Source of the DNA: Neckera pumila
Taxonomy: Eukaryota > Streptophyta > Bryopsida > Hypnales > Neckeraceae
Length of the DNA stretch: 64,000 nucleotides
Direction: 5' to 3'
NCBI GenBank assembly: GCA_963969595.1
Contig: OZ018412.1
Location: 17,176,501-17,240,500 of the forward strand
Each line of letters opens with the position of its first letter. Position 1 is the first letter of the stretch. The position numbers were made by a program, and so were the translations under genes. Positions 46,000 through 57,753 of this stretch are shown here, in pieces. The notes below the pieces were generated by a model. That model saw only the letters and a program-made list of their open reading frames with translations. It did not search any database and was not told the DNA's origin.

Positions 46000-48779
46000 A
46001 TGACCACCGGGATGTACCGTGGTTCCCCGGCCTACAATTCCCCGGCCTACAAGGCGGCCCAAGAGTTGGAGAGAATTGATAGGGAGAAAAGTAAGATTCT
46101 ACCGGATCGAATGTTGCAAGGCTCTTGGGATTTCAAAATGTCATGATCTCTAGTTCTCGCCATTGAGCATATCATTTTACAGATTGCTAGTAATTCTTGA
46201 ATAGAGAGCGGTTTTCGCTAATTACATCTGAAAGTGTTTTCAGTAGGAATTGGATTGATGCAGGAACTTTAGACAACATTGTGAAGGTCAAGAATCTTCT
46301 CCATCATTCATCGGGATGTCTCCCTATGATCACTGCGATCGTACGGCCTCTGTATCATGGGGAGACCTCCTTATCATATCAATGTGACTGTAGGGAGACC
46401 TACCCATGAATTAAGAAGAAGATTCTCGTTATGGTGTTGTGTACATGTTTCTGAATGAGAATCAAGCATTTTTCCTGCTTCCATTAATACCAATGCTCCT
46501 GCTGTCTACGAGCAGGACGGCAATTCTTTACAAACTTGCTCGACGCTCTTTGGCCTCCTTCCGATGCAAAGCAGACTCCCCAGGGGACTTTTGCTGATTG
46601 TAAAGCCATCAAATACTCGCAAGAGCTCATCTTGAAGTCCTTTCATGTGGAGGGCGCTGGTGAGCTCCAGCTCCCTCTATCTGCCGAAGGTGCTTCGAAG
46701 CTACGAACTGTGTGTGAGCAGGCGCCCTTTGGGAAAGGTTTGGATACTGTGGTCGACACACAAGTTCGACGTTGCTGGCAAGTGGACGCTGCAAATGTGG
46801 TCTTTCCTCAGGGCTTTCTCTCTGCTACTATTCGGCCACTGGCAATGAAGGCAGTCCGCGCATTGGGACTGAATGGAGCAGGGGTACGACTTGAAGCTCA
46901 CTTCTATAAACTTTTGTTTTATGAGGCCGGCGGTCATTTTAGATTCCACAGAGACACGGAGAAGGAGAAAGGGATGTTTGCCACGATGATTTTGCAGCTT
47001 CCAACAGAAGAGGGATACACAGGCGGTAAAATTGTGGTTGAACACTTCGCGGAAAAGAAGGAATTCGATTGCCATATGGTTAGTGCACTGGGATTTTGTT
47101 ATACCGTCTTTTTCGCTGATTGCTTGCACGCGCTCGAGAAGATCAAGTCTGGGACGAGGTTATGCTTGGCTTTTAACTTGGTGAAGGGCAATGCCCTTTC
47201 TGACCCTGTGCACGAACAGTTCATTGCTCGTATGGTGCAAAAAGCTGAAGCGGCATTAGAACCGTGGCTGGAGGAGGCCACGGAAAGAAAGTCGAGCGTT
47301 TTTGGTGAGAAGCTTGCCATTCCCTTGCGGCACAAGTATACAAAAGAAAATTTCTCCTTTGCTGGGTTGAAAGGGGATGACAACACTGTGGCAGAGGTCT
47401 TAAAGGAATGCAGGGATAAGAACAAGGAGAAGTGGCTAGAGCTTTCCCTCTGCCTGGTGACGAAGCATATAAATGGGACGACCGACCCACCTCGCAGGAG
47501 ACATTATTATGGTGGTCCTATTGAGGAACCCAATCATCATGACATGGACGATGTTACTGAAGAAGAGATCCATTTTGAGAATTGGATTGGATTTGACAAT
47601 AAACCTCTTGCTAAAGCTTTTGTCGATTTGGAAATAGACATGGAGAAGCAAGTTGTAGACGTCGGAGACGATCCTTTTGATTCCCGGCCAGATAGTGAGG
47701 AGTATGAGGGTTTCATGGGTAATTATGGTCCTACACTGGACCATTGGTACCACAAGGCCATGCTCGTTGTGTGGCCCAAAGCATCATCCATTTCAGTAGT
47801 CTGTGAAGTATGTGTTGCCCGCGCCTTGAACCTCTTGGAGAATATGGCAACGAGTGACCCAAGCTTTCTTGGACAGCTACATCAAGTTATTTGCTACTGC
47901 GTTAGAAACCCTCCACAAGTTTGGAATTTTCCACAAGTTTGGGCAGCACAGCGAGTTGCTGGAGAGGATTCACTGACTCCTCGATTGCTATATCTTTGTA
48001 TAAACTCTAGTGCACTGGAAAATGTGTTGCAAGTTTTTCAGGCGTTGGCCAACCGCAGCCAATTGCATCAATACCAAATTGGTGTGCGAAATGCCGAAGT
48101 TGCAACAGCAATTGCAACTGTTGTTCAAGTATTCGGGTGGGAGTCGGTTTCGTCGCATATCGTGGATCTTGTGAAGGCATGTGCACTGGAGCAAGGTGAG
48201 TCCTGTGCCCAACTGGCGAAGGCGTTAGTAAGTAAGGGCATGGATGTTGCTGGGGCTCTAGTGGTCCAAACGACATTTGGAGTTTTTGAGGCCCGCATTG
48301 CCGAACTTGAGTCTCATAAAATGCCTGATTTCACATGGTGTCAACCTCTTGCGAGCATTCCGGGGCAACTCGCCATTGAGAATTTCCTGAAGGGCCCAAG
48401 CGAAAAACTTGTAGTTCCGGTGCACGGCTTACCCAATGCAAGGCAATTTGCGGAGAGATACTTTCGTGGAGCATTCTGTGGCTCTCAGTACAGTGCCACT
48501 ACAACGGTGGGGGGGATGGGTAAGCAAGCTTACTGTGAAATTCAGAAGACTCGGCACATTCATGAGACTGCTTTGGGACTTTGGCGTCACGAGCAAAAGC
48601 AGGTTCAACGTTTGAGGCTTCAACTGGGAAACATAAGGTCAGTTGTTCCTGAAACTAATGCATTTTGCAATGAGTCTGAGCAACATGACAAGAAGAGGCA
48701 GAGAATGGACGCTGAAGCTGTCGAGGCCACAACGAAGAGGGCGAAGGATAGTACAGTAGATTTCATTGATCTGACTTAG
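46000..48779 (+). CDS. 2-oxoglutarate/Fe(II)-dependent oxygenase, long form
   Basis: Two exons (46000-46090 and 46516-48779) join in frame through a 425-bp intron into 784 residues. The large exon has no ATG near its start, so the short first exon is needed; it supplies 30 residues (MTTGMYRGSPAYNSPAY...). The oxygenase double-stranded beta-helix is at about residues 155-250: iron ligands H175-x-D177 (FHRD) and H235 (CLHALE), and R245 (SGTRLCLAF) to bind 2-oxoglutarate. This resembles prolyl-hydroxylase-like 2OG domains. About 500 further residues follow with no domain I can name, including an acidic stretch and several helical segments. The C-terminus has basic patches (KKRQRM, TTKRAK) and ends DFIDLT, a SUMO-interaction-like motif. 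The substrate is unknown. A nuclear location is inferred from the tail. Confidence 0.85.
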
Positions 48780-49436
48780 TAGAGTTCTACTGCACCGATC
48801 TGTCTTCGTAGGATTTTAGGCTCACTGTTTGTCGAATCCTCGTAGCGTATGGTTTGAGTTCAGAGCTTTGTTGTCCAGGATTACTACAGGATGATATGAC
48901 AGGATCACTGAGTACCAAAAAGGCTCGAAATCATTGTGGATTCACTGCGAATTGAAGCACGTACACGGTTCATAGTAGGATATCTCAGATTCTGTACAGG
49001 TAAACCGATTTTGCTTTGACAGACCCTCTGTGTTTGAAATCTAATATTAAGTACGGTGAAGTTGAGAAGTCGCTGCGCGTCCTCTTTCACAAATTTCATG
49101 TCTCCTCTACCACACCATGGACTGATGTCGTTTCTCTCACCGTTACCATTCGTCTGTCTCGACACAATTAAAGGTATTGTAGATTACTTACTAAATGAAC
49201 TGCTTCAGCAATCCATTCACGACACAAAATGTTTGAAGATTTGAGTCAGTCCTGGGCATATACACATGAGAGGATTTACTGTGAACAAATCATCGGAATC
49301 ATTCACAAAGGTTTCAAGATATTTGATCAACTACGTGGAGAATCAATGTGAAATACTGTTACAAAAACTGCTGTACAAAATCAGTAATGCATCTCGCAAG
49401 AGAAATCTCGATACGAGTCTCTAATCCATGAAATCT
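48780..49436. other. 3' regions of two convergent genes
   Basis: The 2OG oxygenase (plus) and the CbbY gene (minus) converge here, so the 657 bp mostly hold their 3' UTRs. I see no further gene. AATTAAA at 49165 and AATATTAA words are possible cleavage signals. Confidence 0.4.
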
Positions 49437-50484
49437 TTAAGCAAGATTTTTCTCCAGTAACAAACTGCTGGCAAAAGTGAGATCAAAATTCTGAGAGGGA
49501 GGATCTCCAATGCAAGGGAACACAGCATCGGCCTTGGCGAAATCCTCGTCCTCAGTGTACCCGCTCTTGGTGACAATGCATAGCATGCCCGCCGCCTTAG
49601 CAGCCGCGAGTCCAATATGACTATCCTCAATCACAACACATCTCTCGGGCTGCACATTCAGAGTCGTCGCCGCGAGTAGGTAAATGGCAGGATCTGGTTT
49701 CTTCTTGGGAACGACATCGCCAGCAAAAATCTTCATCGCATCAGCACGCTCGTCTCCGAGCATGCCTCGTACAATCGCAGACACAGCCCGCTCGTTGGAG
49801 GTGCTGCACACCGCAACTTGCACTCCCTTGGCCAGCGCTTCGTCAACCAGGGAAGACACACCGGGCCGCAACGGCAATTCCCCGGATTCGACCATATCCA
49901 TGAAGAGGTCGGTTTTTCGCTTATGCAATCCCGCCACGAACTCCTTCCGCTGCGACTCGGGCACAACGTCCGGCCATCCGACATCGTTGAAGAAATGGGT
50001 CATTCGCTCCTTGCCACCTCCAATCTCCAAGAGCTTGCCGTAAAGCTCCACATCCCACGCCGCTTGCAATCCTTTTATAAATACAAGATATAACTCACAA
50101 TATGTTAGAATGTATCCAGAATACAAAAGGACAACTTACGCTCTATCAATGAGCTAGCCCACCAACAAGCGAGTATTTGTTTGGAATTGTCAGGTTATAT
50201 CCTTTTGCCGCACCTTTCTCCTCGAATACCTTGTTGAAGCTCACTCGGTGCCCGTCGCGTTCGGTGTCCACAAGCACGCCGTCGCAATCGAAGAGCAGCG
50301 CCTCCGGCAATGCGGCCGCGATGTGCCATGGTCCGATTTTCTGCTTCCTCCCGGCATTCGCTACTAAACAGTTGTTGCTAATTCTTACGCCGCGGAAACA
50401 AATTGAGCTCAATCTCCAAGAAGTGGAAACGGAAGAAGACGAGTAGCATACGGATTGCAGCGTCGCGATCCCCGCCATCGCCAT
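49437..50484 (-). CDS. CBBY: CbbY-like HAD phosphatase (xylulose-1,5-bisphosphatase type), chloroplast
   Basis: Two exons (50214-50484 and 49437-50062) with a 151-bp intron give 298 residues. The first ATG is at 50484; the frame is open further upstream but only through a GTG. Residues 1-55 are rich in Ser, Ala and Arg and fit a chloroplast transit peptide. HAD motif I FDCDGV has the nucleophile D66 and acid D68. Other marks are GGGKERM in the cap, CSTSN (motif II), PKKKPDP (motif III Lys) and EDSHIGLAAAKAAGM (motif IV). The sequence follows plant CbbY closely; that enzyme dephosphorylates xylulose-1,5-bisphosphate, an inhibitory by-product of Rubisco. All catalytic residues are present. Confidence 0.93.
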
Positions 50485-51054
50485 AGCGGCATCGCCAATT
50501 GTTCTATTCACCAGAAGCTTTGACGACGCTCCATCTCTTCACTCCCCGTAGCTCAAGCGCTTCGGAAGCCACACATACTCCTGGATGACTTTTGGGCACT
50601 GCATTCGTTCTCGTTCGATGACTTGCCTAAACTCAAGCCCGTAGTACGTTCATCCATTTAGACATTCATCTATCTCGTGAACTAGAATGGACGGAGAGCG
50701 AGTTAGTTGTCTGTTTGTACTCACATAGTAGTATTGTTTTACTAAAACAACTGTTGCGTTGAGATACTGTTGTTGTAAAGCTGTCTTTCGAGGTGATGCT
50801 GCCTGCGTGCTAGTTATGTTATTACAAAAAGCTTCACCTTGCAAAAGTATTCCGTGGCCCAGATCAAATGCAAATGGATCACAGAAAGAACCAACATGAA
50901 CTGGTTTCAAGAGTTCTTATCAGTTTAATACTCCGTAGCAATTACGAGACTCGAAAGAGCTCTTTGGAGTGTGATCTACAGTAGAGAGATCATAAACACA
51001 CTATCCTATTGTCAGCAGCTTCTGATTTGAACGAACTGGTACACTAATGTGATT
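50485..51054. other. Intergenic between CbbY and the quinone oxidoreductase gene
   Basis: The left part is the CbbY leader and promoter and the right part the 3' end of the next minus-strand gene. I see no extra gene. Confidence 0.4.
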
Positions 51055-54000
51055 TCAGGCAGTGAGCAGTATTTTGCCGAAGTGAGTGCTAGACTCCATA
51101 ACTTCATGAGCTTTAGATGCTTCGGCCAGAGAAAGGACGTTGTCGATGATAACCTTGACATTGCCCGCTTCAATCTCAGGCCATACGTTGTCTAGGACTG
51201 CCTGCACAATCTCGCCTTTCTTCTCTGTTGATCTCGCCCGCAAACCCGCTCCTGTCCATTCACAAAACACAACCATAGTTTCCAGGTACTACAGTTAGCC
51301 CCGAGCTAACAGTCATTATATCAACTTTAAAAACATATTTTCATCACTCGAAAATATTTAATTTCTTCTCTATTGGTACATTTTTTTTAATCTCGCAGAG
51401 TCCTAAATGCTTTGTTTCAACTCCCAAAGATATAAAAGCAACCAGTTCTGGGTACTTGGGAATAAGCGAGCAACATGGTCTCTGATTCTTTAACTTACCG
51501 CACAAGGATCAACATCCAAATACCTACTATTATATTCTCTTTAAAGTAGGACACATTATGCTTAGCTATTTTTTGTAGAAAAGAGCCAATCATCTTTTGT
51601 GGACCAGGCTAATCACTCAATGCCAATCATTTTGGAACCCAAATGCTTGAATGACGTCACCTGCATTATTGGAAGTGCACAAACCAAAGAAAAGAAAGCG
51701 TAGCTTCACTATACAGACATGGTCTTGCTAGTGTTAACAAATCACAAAACTTGGTTAAAGTTGGAATTTAGGACAAGCACTGAAGCCATGGTTGTCTGAG
51801 AATGGTACCCGTCACAGTTAATCGTTTGTACAAAATGGGGTTCAAAAGAAGTTCTCCCTTCGCTCCCCCCATCAATCCGATGATGAACAAGCGTCCATCC
51901 AATGCCAAACAATCCAAATTCTTGCTTAGGTAGGGTCCTCCCACAACATCCAGAATAACATCCACACCTGCATTCATTCATTCATTGTCCAGCAGGGTAT
52001 TGAATTCTCGACTCTCCATGAGTCGGACTCATCTGGCGATTAAAACCCCAAGATAACCACGTCTATCGTTTTCAAAATACAGATGCAACTGTCTAATTTG
52101 ACTTCATATGACGCTTATTATGTTGCTACCACTGGACATTTGACAACTCAATCTTGTAAGCAATTACTACATGACACTTTCACATTAAGATTTTCTAAAC
52201 ATGTCATGTTAGAGAAGTGAGACAGGACCTACAGCATATATAGAAGAGTCGACAAGAACCTTACTTTCAATAATGCAATTACGAATACTAAAATCGAGGA
52301 TACTGAACACTGAAGGACCGGAATACGTCTCCTACATTGACCCCTGCTAACAAAAACTCGTCTATTTGTACTTGGTCAGACTTCAACTAGTAAGAGATGA
52401 TCATTGAATGGAAATGACATTGTCAAAGTGGGAGGTTGTAGACCAGTATAGGTGTCAGTTCCTTGTCTCGCACATTGTCAACTATACAGGTCTGCAACCT
52501 CCCACTTTGAATTTGCATAAGAAATTCCTATATACGGTAGTAATTAAAAATCTGATCTCAAGAGATTTGGCTCGTGCACCCAAAGTAATCTCTCCAAACC
52601 TCTATAACTTTCTCAAAAGTCACTCTATTCATGTAAAAACTAGCACACCCAGTTGCAAAATTTGCAACGTACTAGACTACGACCTAGGAAACCAGAACAT
52701 GGCTAAAAAGATGGCAATCCGCAAAACATGGACGAAAACGTAACAAAATGTCGTGACATTGCATATTTACGACTATAGAGACTTCAAGTGATGCAAATAG
52801 TATCCTCTAGCTCTAAGTTCTGACTTCAAACACACAAATGAGGACATAGGTTGCAGAAAATCGCACCTTTACCATCAGTTGCACTCTTGGCTTTTGCCAC
52901 GAAGTCCTCGGTCTTGTAGTTGATCCCAACATCAGCCCCAAGCTCCAGACATTTCTTCACCTTGTCATCAGAACCTGGACAGAGTAGTCGCTTGGGTCAG
53001 CCCAAGAACCAGAACAGAGGCAAGATTTCGTGAACCTTATGGAGCACGAGTTGGATTGGATTACCACACCACTTAGGACGGCACAAACTGACTGATATAA
53101 CCTGAAATAATTCAGAATCGTCTGTTAAGGGACAGAATTCAGTGATAATATTATAGAAGCTTACCCGCAGTAATGAGCACTCGAACTCCTTTTACCTTCG
53201 CAATCTGTATCGCAAATGAGCCAATACCGCTGCCACCACCATGAATCTGAACCGTGACATCAAACGACCACCCAACTTGACTCCATCAGCATTCTACTGA
53301 TTGTCTATTGCACCATTTATAAGGAGAGCACACTGCCGTTGAAGGCGTCTATAAAGTGCTGATTATGATAGCGGAGAGTCTTGGGAGGTAGAGTAACATT
53401 ACCAATAAAGTTTCTCCCTTCTTCAAGTGACTCGTCATGAAGATTGTAGACCACACCGTACATGCCACTTCAGGAATGCCACCAGCATCTCGCAGACTTA
53501 TTCCCTTGGGAATGGGGAGCAGCTGCACAGCTGGCACATTCACCTTCTCGGCATAGCCACCCCCGCTAAGCAAGGCACATACCTGCAGAACAATCCCGCA
53601 GTTTAACATACAGTGAGCACAGATCCATAACATCCTACAGTAACATTCAGCTGGCACCTTAGAATCCATTGTACGACAAAAAGAATCTGGAGCACTTAAA
53701 AAATCAAAGAAGCAATCTACATTGAAAGCAAGTTGTTCCGTAGCCACGCATGTAAAATGTCACCACTTGCAAACTTGCCAAACAAGGATTGGACAAAAAA
53801 AACGACAAGCAACTTCGCTACAAGAGGCTCCGTCAATGTAGAACTAGCTCGCATTTTGAGAAGCAGCCAACTCAAACTTCCGACATTCACTGTGTAGGTG
53901 TAGCTTCTGTCAAAGCAAAGACTCCTTCCTCGCCTTTGGTCCAAAGATAATACTAACCACTTGAGCAAAAATCTTATGCGATCCAGATTGTGCACAGAAA

Positions 54001-54418
54001 GGATCTAGATTCCTTTTCTTGGCCATTGTTCAGGCAGTTCCTCGAGAACACTGTGGTATGAGGACGGTTTGTCCAATAATGGATGGGAAAATTTAGTGCA
54101 GAATTAAATCTACATGACCACCACTGCAAACAATTAGGGCATGAACAGCAAGATTGGCGGACTAACCTCGTCTCCCACTTTCCACTTGGTGACGCCATGT
54201 CCAACAGAGTCAACCACCCCGGAGCATTCCAGACCCGGAATCTCTGAGGCACCAGGAGGGACCGGGTAAGTGCCCTGCCTCTGCAGCGTGTCCGCTCGAT
54301 TGATTGCTGTGGCCACGACCTTGATGACCACTTCGCCTTCTCCAGCTACTGGATCCTCGAAGTCTTTTAGCTTCAGCACCTCGGGGCCTCCGGCTCCATC
54401 AATTTGGATTCCTTTCAT
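51055..54418 (-). CDS. PIG3-like NAD(P)H quinone oxidoreductase (zeta-crystallin family MDR)
   Basis: Six exons (54167-54418, 53403-53582, 53165-53246, 52867-52974, 51809-51967, 51055-51251) join with GT-AG introns into 325 residues, the usual length of the family. The GroES-like N-terminal fold has NRADTLQRQGTYPVPPGAS and GLECSG. The cofactor-binding Rossmann motif GGGSGIG is at residues 147-153. The signature GVDVILDVVGGPYL follows, and the end HFGKILLTA is typical. No zinc-binding Cys cluster is present, as in other quinone oxidoreductases. Members reduce quinones or related carbonyls with NADPH; the physiological substrate here is unknown. The protein is probably cytosolic, as there is no leader. 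Intron 4 (899 bp) holds an inverted repeat, and the promoter side has a four-fold 178-bp repeat. Confidence 0.92.
52423..52512. repeat. Inverted repeat in intron 4 of the quinone oxidoreductase gene
   Basis: TCAAAGTGGGAGGTTGTAGA at 52423 is repeated in reverse as TCTGCAACCTCCCACTTTGA ending at 52510, with the match extending inward to CTATAC/GTATAG. It would fold as a strong hairpin. Confidence 0.7.
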
Positions 54419-54444
54419 CTTGAAAATACCTCAATCTGCAAAAA

Positions 54445-55130
54445 CTGAAACAGAACCCTTGAAATGTTACTTTCGAAACACATTCGCAACTAGAAACTAA
54501 ATCGGATCGCATGCCGATGTGGGGTCGGAGTGACCGAGAAATTTAAATCCCTGCCTGGGTCATGAGACACTTGATTAAAGGCACACGAAAGAAAACTAAA
54601 AAACAGCCAAAATCAAGGATTTACAGAACCCTGAAAATGTTGCTTTCGAAACACAATCGCAACTAGAAATAATTTGCGAATGCATGTCTAAGTGCGGCGC
54701 CTGCGTGACCTTACAATTGACTCGCTAGGTGGGAAAATGAAATGTGGTGATACTGATTGAAAACCCAATAAAGAAACAGCATGCCTAATCAAGATGAAAC
54801 AGAACAATGAAACTGTTGCTTTTACACCACATTCGAAATTCGATATTAACTACGATCACATGCTAATACGCAGAAGTGCGCGCCTGAATGACCTTACAAT
54901 TGAATCGGTGGTTGGGACAATGAAATGTACAGATACTTCATTAATTAAATATCCACGAAAAAAATAGCAGACCTAATCAAGGCGAGCATGCTGCAAATAT
55001 TGCTTGCGAAACTCATTCGACACTGAAAATTAATTGCGATCACATGGTAATAGTATTACGCCTGAGTGATTTTGCAATTGAAACGTTTTAGCTGGGTCAT
55101 CGAATGGTGGAGAGAGTTAGCTGGTCAATT
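54445..55130 (-). repeat. About 178-bp degenerate tandem repeat, four copies, in the leader/promoter
   Basis: Units start near 54445, 54625, 54803 and 54985. Each holds GTTGCTTTCGAAAC-CA-TCGCAACTAGAAA, a GCATG/CACATG word, TGACCTTACAATTGA, GGG-CAATGAAATG and AATCAAG. Divergence of neighbours is moderate. They begin 30 bp from the start codon of the minus-strand gene. Confidence 0.7.
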
Positions 55131-55555
55131 GAATGTACGGGATTCATGTACAGTGAACCCATGAAAGGAAAATCACGCCGTTAAAACAACCTGCATTCGA
55201 CGAATCGAAGAGTAGCCGGCAAAGGAAATGGACAGAGAGGACTGGAATTGAGCTGAAACTTACACAATTTCGCAGCAAATTCGGTTTCGCAAGCAACCAG
55301 GGAAAACCGACTCGATTGCCGTGTAGTGAATGAGAATTCGACCGTGATCGCAAGAAATTGGTTGTCTCGAATGGGTGGTGTGCGAAGAGGAAGAAATCAC
55401 AGAAACTTCGTTGCTTTCGAAGGACTGGACTGGACTGGACTGTAGGGTGGCATGTCAGGCACGTCAGCAGCCATGGAATGATGACGTGGACGACCCTATC
55501 ATTCAGAGTGGCATGTGGAAAGGTAGGATCAAAACACACAACATTAAGGTAAAAG
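55131..55555. other. Promoter side of the quinone oxidoreductase gene
   Basis: The open frames on both strands here (for example 55144-55596 minus) show no recognisable protein. GGACTGGACTGGACTG at 55424-55440 is a short tandem repeat. Confidence 0.35.
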
Positions 55556-55977
55556 ACCCCATTGCGGTTAGAATTAGGAGTGTGCCTACATTCCATTGCT
55601 GAAATTTTTCAAATTTTTTCCCACACAAAGATAAGTGTGAGAGACAGTGAGGGCATTTGAAATTATATTTTTTGGACCAAGTATGAATTAGTTTTGAATT
55701 TTTGAAGTGATCAGCCATAGGAGTCTGTAGGCTACTTCATGACCAACAAAATCTGAATCCAATATGGTCATCTTCCTATCCAATGTAGTCACAACATTTT
55801 CAAACATGGAAGACCTAAAAAATCAATTTTTACAAAGAATTTTACACGGAAAAGTTGGAAGTACCTATTGAGGTCACTAATTACTCCATAACTACCATGT
55901 AAGGCATTGATTGTGGTCTAAAAAACCACAATGGGGTCATTAGGTGTCCATCATGGGTCATTTGACCGCAATGGGGT
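55556..55977 (-). mobile_element. MITE with ACCCCATTGCGGT ends, copy 2
   Basis: It starts ACCCCATTGCGGTTAG and ends TGACCGCAATGGGGT. The interior matches the 44290-44736 copy in reverse (TTGCTGAAATTTTTCAAATT here against AATTTAAAAATTTCAGCAAT there). Extra copies of the phrase CCACAATGGGGTCATT near its right end suggest partial duplication. Confidence 0.6.
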
Positions 55978-56394
55978 CATTTACCTTATATGTTCGTACT
56001 TGGTGTTAGGTGTTAGGGGTGATGTTTGCAATGTGAATATGGTTCATAAGTAGGTCTAAATTTGTTCCTAAGACCCTCCATAGTAACATTTTTTAACACT
56101 AAATGCAAATATATCATTATAGTAATTACAACTCAAACCAACACTTTTCTAAAATTGAAGTCTACAGATTCTTGATTAAAATTTATTCCCATTATTTGCG
56201 AGAATCTAGTGTTAGCTTTGGAAATATCAATTTTTTTGCTTTTTGGAGATTTAAAGTTTATTGATACGGTGTCCCAACAATGCATTGTAAGAGAATGTAG
56301 AATTTCCTTTGACTACTAAAAATGCAACCAAAAAAATTCAGTTAATTCAATACAATAATGGAACCATGCCAAATTACTTATTTTGTTAATTTTA

Positions 56395-56580
56395 GGCAAC
56401 CTAATTTCACTATTTTGTGTACACTAAATAGTGCAATTAGACAAGGCAACCTAATTTCACTATTTTGTGTACACTAAATAGTGCAATTAGACAAGGCAAC
56501 CTAATTTCACTATTTTGTGTACACTAAATAGTGCAATTAGGCAAGGCAACCTAATTTCACTATTTCGTGACTCAATGGTG
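56395..56580 (+). repeat. 50-bp tandem array of palindromic units, 3.6 copies
   Basis: Units at 56395, 56445, 56495 and 56545 (partial) start GGCAACCTAATTTCACTATT. Each unit is itself a hairpin: CTAATTTCACTATTT pairs with AAATAGTGCAATTAG. A further half-unit (CCTAATTGCACTATTTAGTG) lies at 56706-56725, about 125 bp on. Confidence 0.85.
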
Positions 56581-56756
56581 GAGACTCATGCAACTCTTTG
56601 GACCGGGCCTTGAACTAGTGCACTAATTTTTGTCATACACATGGCTCTGGATTGAATGCATCATTGTACAACAAGTGAATATTTATATAGTGTGGAGCCT
56701 AATTCCTAATTGCACTATTTAGTGTAGAGCCAATGCCAAAAAAAATAAACCTTACA

Positions 56757-57570
56757 AACACAGGGCAATTCTCAAAATTTCCAACACAATCTAATCTCCT
56801 CCTCGCCCTCCTTGAGAGCTTTGCTCTTCCCCACCACCAACATCGTCTTCCTCCCAAACACATTCTCCTCCAGAAACGCATTCCAAAGCTTTCCTTCCAG
56901 ATCCGACCTCCCCACCAAGTCCACTAAATGCCTCACCTTTCTCATATTGTGCACATGTCAATGACCAGTCACAAATGACTTTATTAGCACTAGTTTCTCA
57001 ACGTATGTTTGCTCGTGGTGTTAGGGGTGATGTTTGCAATGTAAATCCAGTCCAGAAGTAGGTCTAAATTCGTTGCTAAGACCCTTAGTAACAACACTCT
57101 TTTTAACACCAAGTGCAAACATACCTTTAATCTGTGGGTGTGGACACTACTGAAATCTTACTATTTTGGAAATGCTGAATACTAGTGGAGTTGGTTCCTA
57201 GGTATACCACAAAAAAATTTAAGGTCTTGGGGAGAAAGCTGTGACCTTTCTGAATTGTGAGTTCACATAGTAGGAAACACCATTGCCATTGCCCTTCACC
57301 GGACATTTTCTCTTCTTCACCGGGCACTTCCATGTGCCTGGTGCGTTGTTCCGGTTATTGCAAGTGTACTTTCATTGGCATGTGAACCATCCATGCGGCC
57401 TCACCTCAGACTCCGCCAACACTTTCTCAAATCACTCCCACCACCCTCCTCACCTTCCTCTCATGATGCATCCACGTGAACTGAATCGCCACGGATTCAC
57501 GCTGATAGAACGGACTCATCCAGAGATGATCATCTCCGGCGATCGACATCATCTCGGACACAAAATCACA
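56757..57570 (-). pseudogene. Broken partial duplicate of the alditol-oxidase-like gene
   Basis: Two pieces match the last exon of the gene at 57754-60204. Piece 1 (56789-56947) encodes GKLWNAFLEENVFGRK and lies close to the 3' end. Piece 2 (57391-57568) covers DDHLWMSPFYQRESVAIQFTW. They are in the right order but are separated by about 440 bp of unrelated sequence, with loss of the codons in between (PHWGKMFG region). The N-terminal FAD domain is absent. The 3' flank (CAATTCTCAAAATTTCCA) is also duplicated (56769 and 57583). The frames inside each piece are still largely open, so the duplication is not very old. Confidence 0.8.
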
Positions 57571-57753
57571 AAACATAGACTTTGCAATTCTCAAAATTTC
57601 CAGACTCGGGTCCAATGTCGGACTGGTATTATCTCCAACATGCACGTGAAACAAGCGTGGTATCAAGTTGATTATAATCTTATTGGCTTCGATTTTGGTA
57701 CATACCAGTCCAACATTGCTAGACTCCTCTCTCCTCCTCGTCCTCGTCTTCCC

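Noticed and set aside
47099..47753. Minus-strand frames inside the 2OG oxygenase exon
   Set aside because: They are antisense shadows of a long exon with a clear domain on the plus strand.
52408..52743. 111-residue plus-strand frame in intron 4 of the quinone oxidoreductase gene
   Set aside because: It spans the intronic inverted repeat, has no recognisable domain and lies opposite to the gene. A nested gene is not supported.
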